A stretch of DNA of 5,447 bases from an uncultured Oscillospiraceae bacterium (GCA_905233595.1 CAJOFI010000150.1:1-5447), one strand, 5' to 3'. Shown: positions 1-4,683, counted from the stretch's first letter. Numbers and translations are program-made. The notes: generated by a model not told the origin, from the letters alone.

Positions 1-1
1 C

Positions 2-79
2 CGGTTATGACGATCATGACGATATTTTGGACGCCGACGCCGCCCCCTGAAAAACCGTCATAACCGTCATTATCGTCAT
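2..79. repeat. Inverted array of 9-base-period ATGACGRT units
   Basis: Two ATGACGAT units lie on the plus strand at 7-14 and 16-23, and three ATGACGRT units lie on the minus strand at 54-61, 63-70 and 72-79. Within each arm the period is exactly 9 bases. Positions 2-12 and 56-66 are perfect 11 bp inverted repeats, so the array can also fold as a hairpin with a GC-rich loop. The left arm may be the 3' tail of a gene entering from outside the window: one frame stops with TGA at 48-50 after an acidic Asp-rich tail, another with TAA at 61-63. Too little is visible to choose between them. The position upstream of the integrase promoter suits a regulatory or replication-related site of the mobile element, but that is inference. 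Confidence 0.65.
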
Positions 80-85
80 GGAAAA

Positions 86-117
86 GCCCTCCTGCCGTTT
101 TTCTACGACAGGAGGGC
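86..117. terminator. Hairpin upstream of the integrase promoter, possible terminator
   Basis: GCCCTCCTG (86-94) pairs perfectly with CAGGAGGGC (109-117). Two more pairs are possible inside after one mismatch, leaving a T-rich loop. The plus strand has no U-tract after the stem. Read on the minus strand the stem is followed by TTTT, so it is a better minus-strand terminator, or a 3'-end stabilising hairpin for whatever plus-strand gene ends near 50-63. It would insulate the integrase promoter from upstream transcription. Confidence 0.5.
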
Positions 118-128
118 ATAAGAAACAC

Positions 129-156
129 TTGATTTAAAGCGTTAAAGTGGTATAAT
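129..156 (+). promoter_or_regulatory. Sigma-A-type promoter of the integrase gene
   Basis: A TTGATT -35 box (129-134) and a perfect TATAAT -10 box (151-156) are separated by 16 bases. TGG directly precedes the -10 box, making an extended -10 element. The start point would be near 162-164, giving a leader of about 50 bases before the integrase TTG codon. The leader begins with two CGGAAC repeats (162-167 and 173-178, 11 bases apart), which could be an operator. Confidence 0.75.
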
Positions 157-213
157 CAGGGCGGAACTTGGACGGAACAGGTACAGGTTCTACACTGGGA
201 AAGTGAGGTATCA

Positions 214-1389
214 TTGGCAAATAAGAAAACAACGAAAAACGCAAAAGGCGCGGGCACGATCCGCAAACGCCCGGATGGGCGCTGGGAGGGGCGCTATTCC
301 ACAGGCTTCGACCCCAAGACCGGCAAGCAGATCCAGAAATCCGTTTACGGCTCTTCTCAAAAGGAAGTCCGCCAAAAGCTCACGCAGATCACGGCTGAAC
401 TGGACGAAAGCATCTACATTGAACCGACCAGCTTGAAAGTTGGCACCTGGTTGGATATCTGGCTAAAGGACTATACCGGAAATGTCAAGCCAGCGACCTA
501 TAGCGCCTATGAAGAGCATGTCCGGGTGCATTTGAAGCTCCAGCTTGGCGAAGTCATGCTTACACAGCTTGCCCCTCATATGGTTCAGCGGCTTTACAAT
601 GATCTTCTTCGGGAGAGGCAGCTTTCCCCCAAGTCAGTCAAGAACATCCACGGTGTATTTCATCGGGCGATGGAGCAGGCAAAGAAGTTGGGTTACCTGC
701 GAACGAAACCTCTTGACGCTGTGATCCTGCCGCGCGTGGAAAAAGCGAAAATCAATACCGTTGCTGACGACAGCATGATGGCCTTTCTGGAAGCGATCAA
801 AGGAGATCCCTATGAACTGGTTTTGTTTGTCACCGCCTTTACCGGCATGCGTCAAGGGGAGGTACTCGGTCTGACCTGGGACTGTGTGGACTTCGATCAC
901 AACACGATCCTGATTAATAAGCAGCACAACCGAGTCAAAGGCGACACCGAATTTCGTTTTTCCAGTCTGAAGAACGATAAAATCCGCACACTTACTGCTG
1001 CGTCGGATGTTATGGAAGCCCTCCGCCGCCAGAAGCATCAACAGGATATTTGGGCTGCGGCAGCAGGAGAAGCATGGAATAACGCCGACAATCTGGTTTT
1101 CACCAATGAGCTTGGACGCTTCATGAATAACAAGACCTTGTACATGAACTTTAAGCGCATTATGAAGAAGATCGGGTTGGAGGGCCTTCGGTTCCACGAT
1201 CTCCGTCACACCTACGCTGTCAACAGCCTCCGCGCCGGGGACGACATCAAGACCGTGCAGGAAAACCTGGGGCATGCCACCGCGTCCTTCACGCTCAGCA
1301 CCTACGCGCACTCCACGCCCGGCATGAAACGGGAGAGCGCCAATCGCATGGAGCAATATATCCAGACCTTGCGTTCCGCTTCGTGCTAA
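214..1389 (+). CDS. Tyrosine recombinase / integrase (Tn916- and phage-type)
   Basis: A site-specific recombinase that integrates and excises a mobile element using a covalent phosphotyrosine intermediate. The 391 residues show the expected order. An AP2-like arm-binding domain spans about 12-60 (GTIRKRPDGRWEGRY, then a basic repeat). A SAM-like core-binding domain spans about 75-175. The catalytic domain runs from about 180 to the end. All active-site residues are visible: Arg213 in TGMRQGE, Lys253 in SLKNDK, His328 and Arg331 in HDLRH, His354 in LGHA and nucleophile Tyr364 in STYAH. The start is TTG at 214, preceded by GTGAGG (203-208) five bases upstream; no ATG fits better. The length is normal and there is no damage, so the protein is probably active. 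Codon use is less G/C-ending than in the genes to the right, supporting acquisition. No excisionase gene is visible upstream. The gene points at a tRNA-Tyr 3' end, the classical target for such enzymes. Confidence 0.96.
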   Translation: MANKKTTKNAKGAGTIRKRPDGRWEGRYSTGFDPKTGKQIQKSVYGSSQKEVRQKLTQITAELDESIYIEPTSLKVGTWLDIWLKDYTGNVKPATYSAYEEHVRVHLKLQLGEVMLTQLAPHMVQRLYNDLLRERQLSPKSVKNIHGVFHRAMEQAKKLGYLRTKPLDAVILPRVEKAKINTVADDSMMAFLEAIKGDPYELVLFVTAFTGMRQGEVLGLTWDCVDFDHNTILINKQHNRVKGDTEFRFSSLKNDKIRTLTAASDVMEALRRQKHQQDIWAAAAGEAWNNADNLVFTNELGRFMNNKTLYMNFKRIMKKIGLEGLRFHDLRHTYAVNSLRAGDDIKTVQENLGHATASFTLSTYAHSTPGMKRESANRMEQYIQTLRSASC

Positions 1390-1394
1390 AGCGT

Positions 1395-1454
1395 CCAATT
1401 CATACCAATTCAAACCATTCTTTTCCCATTCTTAAAGGGTCAGAATAAGGGTCA
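1395..1454. repeat. Phased short repeats, candidate integrase arm-type sites
   Basis: Immediately after the integrase stop there are two CCAATTCA copies (1395-1402, 1405-1412) and two CCATTCTT copies (1415-1422, 1426-1433). On the minus strand these share the core GAATKGG. Start-to-start spacing is 10, 10 and 11 bases, about one helical turn, so all copies face the same side of the DNA. Two AAGGGTCA copies follow (1435-1442, 1447-1454), 12 bases apart. Direct repeats between an integrase gene and the attachment core are typical binding sites for the enzyme's N-terminal AP2-like domain. That function is inferred. The rest of this gap, 1455-1524, is AT-rich with nothing further recognised. Confidence 0.6.
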
Positions 1455-1524
1455 AACGAAAAGGATCGTTTATATCGGTCACTTTTTCAAGCAAGATATG
1501 ACCAAATAAGCGAAAAATATAAGA

Positions 1525-1552
1525 AAATCCTCACCTTTTCAGGTGAGGATTT
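1525..1552 (-). terminator. Terminator of the tRNA operon, facing the integrase
   Basis: A 12 bp perfect stem (1525-1536 with 1541-1552) encloses a 4-base loop. On the minus strand it starts at the last base of the tRNA-Tyr CCA end and is followed by a T-rich stretch (TTTTCTTATATTTTT), a good intrinsic terminator for the tRNA transcript. On the plus strand it may also stop integrase transcription, but only TTT follows before GGTGG. Confidence 0.85.
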
Positions 1553-1636
1553 GGTGGGGGAAGGTGGATTCGAACCACCGAAGGCATTGCCAGCAGATTT
1601 ACAGTCTGTCCCCTTTGGCCACTCGGGAATTCCCCC
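1552..1636 (-). tRNA. tRNA-Tyr (anticodon GTA)
   Basis: This is an 85-base class II tRNA. The acceptor GGGGGAA pairs with TTCCCCC, followed by discriminator A and an encoded CCA. The anticodon loop CTGTAAA carries GTA. A variable arm with a GGC/GCC stem and a T-arm GGTGG-TTCGAAT-CCACC are present. These identify tRNA-Tyr by identity elements and by the long variable arm. The bottom pair of the anticodon stem appears to be A-C rather than a Watson-Crick pair, so the two halves of the gene may have different origins. Its 3' end faces the integrase gene and is the likely attachment site. It is cotranscribed behind the defective tRNA-Thr. Confidence 0.95.
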
Positions 1637-1640
1637 ATAT

Positions 1641-1701
1641 GACTCGAACCCCCGACCTGCTGATTACAAATCAGCTGCTCTACCGACTGAGCTACACCAG
1701 C
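1641..1701 (-). pseudogene. tRNA-Thr (anticodon TGT), 3' end missing
   Basis: From 1701 downwards the minus strand gives a canonical start: acceptor GCTGGTG, TA, a D-arm (GCTC/GAGC), anticodon stem GCTGA/TCAGC with loop TTTGTAA (anticodon TGT, reading ACA), and a T-stem GGGGG with loop TTCGAGT. The next base is the expected C, but then the sequence reads ATAT and runs straight into the first G of tRNA-Tyr. The expected T-stem complement (CCCCC) and acceptor complement (CACCAGC) are absent. Extending to full length would overlap tRNA-Tyr and would not pair. As it stands the gene cannot give a mature tRNA. The best explanation is a deletion that removed its last 15 or so bases and the spacer; an assembly error is the alternative. 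Confidence 0.8.
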
Positions 1702-1718
1702 ATTTAACCGGCTTGGTT

Positions 1719-1747
1719 ATAATAGCAAATGTTCCCGCATTTGTCAA
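1719..1747 (-). promoter_or_regulatory. Strong promoter of the tRNA-Thr/tRNA-Tyr operon
   Basis: On the minus strand there is a perfect TTGACA -35 box (1742-1747), a 17-base spacer and a TATTAT -10 box (1719-1724) preceded by TGC. Transcription would start about 10 bases before the tRNA-Thr 5' end. The A-rich stretch further upstream (minus strand, about 1750-1778) could act as an UP element. The strength fits a stable RNA operon. Confidence 0.88.
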
Positions 1748-1795
1748 CAGTTATTTTTTTCTTTTTTGCATTTTTTTATTCATACGCGGGAATGA

Positions 1796-1824
1796 TTGAA
1801 AAAGCGGCGCGCATATGCTACAAT
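1796..1824 (+). promoter_or_regulatory. Promoter of the GH25 lysozyme gene
   Basis: TTGAAA (1796-1801) and TACAAT (1819-1824) are separated by 17 bases, with TGC directly before the -10 box. The start point would be near 1831, giving a leader of about 28 bases. It points away from the tRNA promoter across a T-rich spacer. Its presence rules out a translation start at the TTG of 1796. Confidence 0.78.
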
Positions 1825-1858
1825 CTTGTCGAAAACTTTGCGGATTGTGAGGCTTGGC

Positions 1859-2734
1859 ATGAAAACTGCGGTACGCTATCGGGTCGGGCTTGTGGTGCTC
1901 CTGCTGGCGCTGGCGGGGGTGGTGGCGCTGATCTGGCGTCAGCTCTCTCCGGAAAAGCCGGCGGAGCCGGAGGATCCCCACGCCGGGCAGGTCTATATCT
2001 ACGACGGCTTTGACTGGGTGTGGATGACGCCGCTGGAGGATATTCCGGCCGCGACGCTGACCCGGGACGATTTTGTGGAGCTCAACGGGCATCTGACTTA
2101 CCTCGGCAGCAAATACAAGACCCTGCGGGGGGTGGACGTGTCCGAGCACCAGTACGAGGTGGACTGGGAGCAGGTTAGGGCCTCCGGCATCGACTTTGCC
2201 ATGATCCGCGTCGGGCGGCGCGGCTGGACGGAGGGCGGATTGTTTGAAGACCCCTGGTTCAAGCGCAACATCGACGGCGCGCTCAAAAGCGGGCTCATGG
2301 TGGGCGTGTACTTCTTCTCCCAGGCCATGAACGTGCAGGAGGCGATGGAGGAGGCGCGCTTCGTCATCGAGCGGCTGGAGGGCTACGACGTGACGCTGCC
2401 CGTGGTGTTCGACTGGGAGAAGGTGGACGGGGTGGAGGACGCCCGCACCAACGACTGGAACGCCGCCACGCTCTCGGACTGCGCCGTCGCCTTCTGCGAG
2501 ACGGTCCGCCGCGCGGGCTACACGCCGGGGCTGTACTTCAACCGCCACCTGGGCTATTACGGCTACGACCTCTCCCGCATGCGGGACTACGAATGGTGGT
2601 TCGCGCTGCCCGAGATGGGCTACCCCAGCTTCTACTACGAGGTGGACATGTGGCAGTACAGCTTCACCGAGACCGTCCCCGGCATCAACGGCCAGGCGGA
2701 TATGAATATGATCTTTTATCCCGTGGGGGATTAG
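1859..2734 (+). CDS. Membrane-anchored GH25 lysozyme (N-acetylmuramidase)
   Basis: A glycoside hydrolase family 25 muramidase, which cuts the MurNAc-GlcNAc bond in peptidoglycan. Here it is probably held on the outer face of the membrane for wall remodelling. The 291 residues begin with a short cytoplasmic stretch and a hydrophobic segment (about 9-26), with no clear lipobox or cleavage site, so an uncleaved anchor is likely. A linker and small N-terminal module follow (about 28-88). The GH25 barrel starts at GVDVSEHQ (91-98), then MIRVGRRG, VGVYFFSQA (148-156), the catalytic-type DWE in PVVFDWE (Asp185, Glu187), YTPGLYFN (221-228) and DMWQYS near 263-268. The start chosen is ATG 1859, with GTGAGG at 1847-1852 six bases upstream. 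A TTG at 1796 in the same frame lies inside the promoter. The last base of the TAG stop is also the first base of a small inserted element. Partner genes are not visible; it is monocistronic. Confidence 0.93.
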   Translation: MKTAVRYRVGLVVLLLALAGVVALIWRQLSPEKPAEPEDPHAGQVYIYDGFDWVWMTPLEDIPAATLTRDDFVELNGHLTYLGSKYKTLRGVDVSEHQYEVDWEQVRASGIDFAMIRVGRRGWTEGGLFEDPWFKRNIDGALKSGLMVGVYFFSQAMNVQEAMEEARFVIERLEGYDVTLPVVFDWEKVDGVEDARTNDWNAATLSDCAVAFCETVRRAGYTPGLYFNRHLGYYGYDLSRMRDYEWWFALPEMGYPSFYYEVDMWQYSFTETVPGINGQADMNMIFYPVGD

Positions 2735-2852
2735 GAACTGTTCCGAAATAACTTGTGCAATCTGACTTGCCTTTTTCACCTGTAGCTTCGTTGTCAAATC
2801 TTGAAATACACAAAGTATTCCTGCGATGCACAATTTATTTCTGCACAGTCCC
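2734..2852. mobile_element. 119 bp MITE-like element inserted at a stop codon
   Basis: The ends are imperfect inverted repeats of 26 bases with 22 matches. The left begins GGAACTGTTCCGAAATAA; the right, read on the minus strand, begins GGGACTGTGCAGAAATAA; both continue into TTGTGCA. TTA lies directly outside each end (2731-2733 and 2853-2855) and is a probable 3-base target duplication. The interior of about 65 bases is too short to encode a transposase, so movement would depend on an enzyme encoded elsewhere. TNA-type 3-base duplications occur in some IS5-family groups, but the family cannot be assigned here. Confidence 0.75.
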
Positions 2853-2856
2853 TTAG

Positions 2857-2999
2857 CTTTGAGTTTTCAGACAGAAAACGGACTTTGTAACAGACTGTTT
2901 TCCCGGGCAGAAGAATGAAGGGGGCGATTCTGTTTGTGAACCGATTTATAAATCGCAGAACCGTTCCCAGTTTGCTCCCCGAAAACTGAAAACTGAAAC
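2857..2999. repeat. Intergenic segment bounded by inverted TTTTSAG tandem tags
   Basis: No gene is supported between the inserted element and the araD terminator. The left edge carries CTTTGAG and TTTTCAG in tandem (2857-2870). The right edge carries the inverse, CTGAAAA and CTGAAAC (2986-2999), preceded by CCGAAAA. Between them are a 14-base perfect palindrome CGATTTATAAATCG (2942-2955) flanked by GAACCG direct repeats (2938-2943, 2958-2963), and a GAAAAC/GTTTTC inverted pair (2874-2879, 2898-2903). No riboswitch or RNA gene is recognised. Confidence 0.55.
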
Positions 3000-3043
3000 A
3001 GGGAGCTGTGAAAAAACTCGTTTTTTCACAGCTCCCTGTTTCA
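2994..3043 (-). terminator. Long perfect terminator hairpin of araD
   Basis: A 23 bp uninterrupted stem (2994-3016 with 3021-3043) encloses a 4-base loop. It includes six A and six T bases next to the loop. On the minus strand the stem begins with the araD stop codon TGA itself and is followed by the T-rich tail TTTTCAGTTTTC. It can also stop plus-strand transcription coming from the lysozyme side. Confidence 0.88.
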
Positions 3044-3742
3044 CCGCTTCGTCTGGCCGTAGTAGGCGTTTTTGCCGTGCTTGCGCTGGTAGTGCTTTTC
3101 TACGATGCGCTGGGGGGCGGGGGCGGCGTCGGGCTTGACCTGGCGCGTGAAGAGCGCCATCTTCGCGACCTCCTCCAGCACGACCGCGTGGTAGACCGCC
3201 TGCGCCGCGTCCTTGCCCCAGGTGAAGGGGCCGTGGCTGTGGCAGATTACGGCGGGGACGGCGTTCTCGTCGATGCCGCGTTCGCGGAAGGTCTCGACGA
3301 TGATCTTGCCGGTGTTGCGCTCATAGTCCTCGTCCAGCTCCTCCTTCGTCAGATGCCGCGCGCAGGGGACGGAGCCGTAGAAATAGTCGGCGTGGGTGGT
3401 GCCGTAGCAGGGGATGTCCTCCCCGGCCTGCGCCCAGCCCACGGCGTAGGGGCTGTGCGTGTGCACGATGCCGCCGATCAGCGGGAAGGCGTTATAGAGC
3501 ACGAGATGGGTCTTCGTGTCGGAGGAGGGGTTCAAATCACCCTCGACCTTGCTCCCGTCCAGGGACATGACCACCATGTCCTCCGGCCTCAGCTCGTCAT
3601 ACTCCACGCCCGAGGGCTTGATGACGAACAGCCCCTTCTCCCGGTCGATGCCGCTGACGTTGCCCCAGGTATAGGTGACGAGGCCGCGGCGCGGCAGCTC
3701 CATATTGGCCTCGTAGACCTTGATTTTAAGTTCCTCCAGCAT
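3041..3742 (-). CDS. araD: L-ribulose-5-phosphate 4-epimerase
   Basis: A class II aldolase-family epimerase that converts L-ribulose 5-phosphate to D-xylulose 5-phosphate, linking arabinose or ascorbate-type breakdown to the pentose phosphate pathway in the cytoplasm. At 233 residues it is the family's usual length. Visible are TWGNVSG (25-31), KPSG (42-45), SSD with Asp75, zinc ligands His94 and His96 in HTHSPYA, HADYF with Asp119, and His170 in CHSHGPF. The C-terminus is HGKNAYYGQ with Tyr228. These match, offset by one, the known E. coli AraD zinc ligands (Asp76, His95, His97, His171) and catalytic Asp120 and Tyr229. ATG at 3742 is supported by AGGGAGG at 3751-3757, eight bases upstream. 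No araA or araB is adjacent, so this is a lone copy with its own promoter and terminator. A relative such as UlaF/SgbE acts on the same substrate and cannot be excluded. Confidence 0.93.
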   Translation of the reverse strand: MLEELKIKVYEANMELPRRGLVTYTWGNVSGIDREKGLFVIKPSGVEYDELRPEDMVVMSLDGSKVEGDLNPSSDTKTHLVLYNAFPLIGGIVHTHSPYAVGWAQAGEDIPCYGTTHADYFYGSVPCARHLTKEELDEDYERNTGKIIVETFRERGIDENAVPAVICHSHGPFTWGKDAAQAVYHAVVLEEVAKMALFTRQVKPDAAPAPQRIVEKHYQRKHGKNAYYGQTKR

Positions 3743-3774
3743 GATGCGTTCCTCCCTGTGTTGGTATTTTCTCT

Positions 3775-3803
3775 ATTGTATGCGATGCGGGAGACTTTTT
3801 CAA
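3775..3803 (-). promoter_or_regulatory. Promoter of araD
   Basis: On the minus strand TTGAAA (3798-3803) and TACAAT (3775-3780) are separated by 17 bases. The start point would be near 3768, leaving about 25 leader bases before ATG 3742. Unlike the other promoters here, it lacks TGN before the -10 box. Its -35 box is only seven bases from that of the divergent phosphatase promoter. Confidence 0.78.
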
Positions 3804-3810
3804 GAACGGA

Positions 3811-3839
3811 TTGCGGAAAGCGGGAAATTTTGCTATAAT
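3811..3839 (+). promoter_or_regulatory. Promoter of the HAD phosphatase gene
   Basis: A perfect TATAAT (3834-3839) preceded by TGC lies 17 bases after a weak -35 box, TTGCGG (3811-3816). The extended -10 probably compensates for the weak -35. The start point would be near 3846, essentially at the ribosome binding site AAAAGGAG (3845-3852), so the leader is very short. Confidence 0.72.
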
Positions 3840-3862
3840 AACGCAAAAGGAGTGTGTGCGAT

Positions 3863-4531
3863 ATGCGATTTGATGCGATTTTGCTGGATATGGACGGGAC
3901 CGTCCTCAACTCCCTCGAGGACTTGACGGACGCGACGAACGCGAGCCTGCGGCATTTCGGCATGCCGGAGCGGACGATCGGGGAGGTGCGGCGCTTCGTG
4001 GGAAACGGCGCGGAGCGGCTCATCACGCTCGCGGTGCCGGAGGGGACGGGCGCGGAGACTACGGCGGCGGTGCTCGCCTGGTACAAGCCGTACTACGACG
4101 CGCACTGCCGCGTCAAGACCCGGCCCTATGACGGCATCCTCGCACTGCTCGAGCGCCTGCGCGGGGCGGGGGAGAAGCTCGCGGTGATCTCCAACAAGCC
4201 GGACGAGGCGGTGAAGATCCTCGCGCGGGAGCATTTCGCGGGTCTGCTCGATCTCGCGGTGGGGGAGAAGCCGCCCCTGCGGCGCAAGCCCTGGCCGGAC
4301 ATGATCGACGAGGCGGTGAGGCTTCTGGGCGTTTCCCGGGAGCGCTGCCTCTACGTGGGCGATTCGGACGTGGACGTGATGACCGCGAGAAACGCGCGTC
4401 TCGCCTGCGCCTCGGTCTGCTGGGGCTTTCGCAGCCGCGAGGAGCTGCAAAACGCCGGCGCGACCCATTTCTTCGACACCCCCGAGCAACTGGGGGACTG
4501 GATATTGGGGGGACACAGTATTGCGTCGTGA
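3863..4531 (+). CDS. HAD-superfamily phosphatase, phosphoglycolate phosphatase (Gph)-like
   Basis: A cytoplasmic haloacid dehalogenase-type phosphomonoesterase of subfamily IA. Members such as Gph remove phosphate from 2-phosphoglycolate, while others (PpaX, beta-phosphoglucomutase relatives) use different substrates, so the substrate is uncertain. The 222 residues contain all four motifs: LLDMDGTV with nucleophile Asp9 and Asp11; VISNK with Ser110; Lys142 in RKPWPD; and VGDSDVD with Asp167 and Asp171. The helical cap is residues 15-85, with the FVGNG signature at 45-49 that is common in Gph-like caps. ATG 3863 follows AAAAGGAG (3845-3852) by ten bases. An in-frame GTG at 3854 is only one base from the same site and is unlikely. 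It is divergent from araD with back-to-back promoters and convergent with the MgtC-type gene. The TGA stop is directly followed by GTTTTGAGTTTTGAG. Confidence 0.92.
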   Translation: MRFDAILLDMDGTVLNSLEDLTDATNASLRHFGMPERTIGEVRRFVGNGAERLITLAVPEGTGAETTAAVLAWYKPYYDAHCRVKTRPYDGILALLERLRGAGEKLAVISNKPDEAVKILAREHFAGLLDLAVGEKPPLRRKPWPDMIDEAVRLLGVSRERCLYVGDSDVDVMTARNARLACASVCWGFRSREELQNAGATHFFDTPEQLGDWILGGHSIAS

Positions 4532-4532
4532 G

Positions 4533-4655
4533 TTTTGAGTTTTGAGAGGAACGGCTATAGACCGGATAAAGACCGAGTTTCTTACGAGAAGCATTCCTCC
4601 GCCTCTGCTTGTGCGCTTTCCTCAAAACGCAGCACTCAAAAACTCAAAACTGAAA
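4533..4655. repeat. Convergent intergenic segment bounded by inverted TTTTGAG tags
   Basis: Two perfect tandem TTTTGAG units (4533-4546) begin two bases after the phosphatase stop. The opposite edge carries the inverse: CTCAAAA (4621-4627), CTCAAAA plus an extra A (4635-4642), CTCAAAA (4643-4649) and CTGAAA (4650-4655). The roughly 75 bases between show GAGGAA/TTCCTC inverted copies (4546-4551, 4594-4599) but no gene or RNA. The architecture is the same as at 2857-2999, but I see no similarity between the two interiors. Confidence 0.55.
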
Positions 4656-4683
4656 GGGGATGCGAGTTTTCGCATCCCCTTTC
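4652..4683 (-). terminator. Terminator of the MgtC/SapB-type gene
   Basis: A 14 bp perfect stem (4652-4665 with 4670-4683), including GGGGATGCGA, closes on a GTTT loop. On the minus strand it directly follows the TAA stop (4684-4686) and ends in a T-rich tail (TTTCAGTTTTGAGTTTTT). On the plus strand it is followed by TTTCTTAC, so it may also serve the convergent phosphatase gene. Confidence 0.88.

Noticed and set aside
3..63. 3' tail of a protein gene entering from the left (acidic tail stopping at 48-50, or a second frame stopping at 61-63)
   Set aside because: Only 15-20 codons are visible, two frames are equally open, and the sequence is a 9-base repeat, so neither can be called as a gene.
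634..1413. Minus-strand open frame opposite the integrase
   Set aside because: The plus strand encodes a complete catalytic recombinase. The opposite frame has no motif and no ribosome binding site.
1732..1792. TTCCCGC (1732-1738) and GCGGGAA (1786-1792) as a regulatory dyad between the tRNA and lysozyme promoters
   Set aside because: Seven matching bases separated by 47 are weak, and one copy is simply the spacer of the tRNA promoter. Chance is a sufficient explanation.
1551..1799. Plus-strand open frame across the tRNA genes
   Set aside because: It reads through the reverse complement of tRNA-Tyr and tRNA-Thr and their promoter. The apparent VGEGGFEPP motif is the usual spurious translation of tRNA ends.
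1796..1858. Upstream TTG start extending the lysozyme by 21 residues
   Set aside because: TTG 1796 is part of the -35 box, and the region holds the -10 box and leader. ATG 1859 has a ribosome binding site and puts the membrane anchor at the N-terminus.
1751..2833. Long minus-strand open frame opposite the lysozyme gene
   Set aside because: It lies antisense to a clear GH25 gene, crosses the inserted element and the T-rich promoter region, has low-complexity composition and no recognisable domain. It is a by-product of high GC content.
2871..2985. Riboswitch or small RNA in the lysozyme-araD gap
   Set aside because: It contains a palindrome and short inverted repeats but no recognisable riboswitch core or promoter-terminator arrangement, and it lies downstream of both flanking genes.
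3008..3838. Plus-strand open frame opposite araD
   Set aside because: Its start lies inside the terminator hairpin, and araD on the other strand has all zinc and catalytic residues.
3854..3862. GTG start three codons upstream for the phosphatase
   Set aside because: It is one base from the Shine-Dalgarno sequence, while ATG 3863 has workable ten-base spacing and begins the usual MRFDAILLDMDG.
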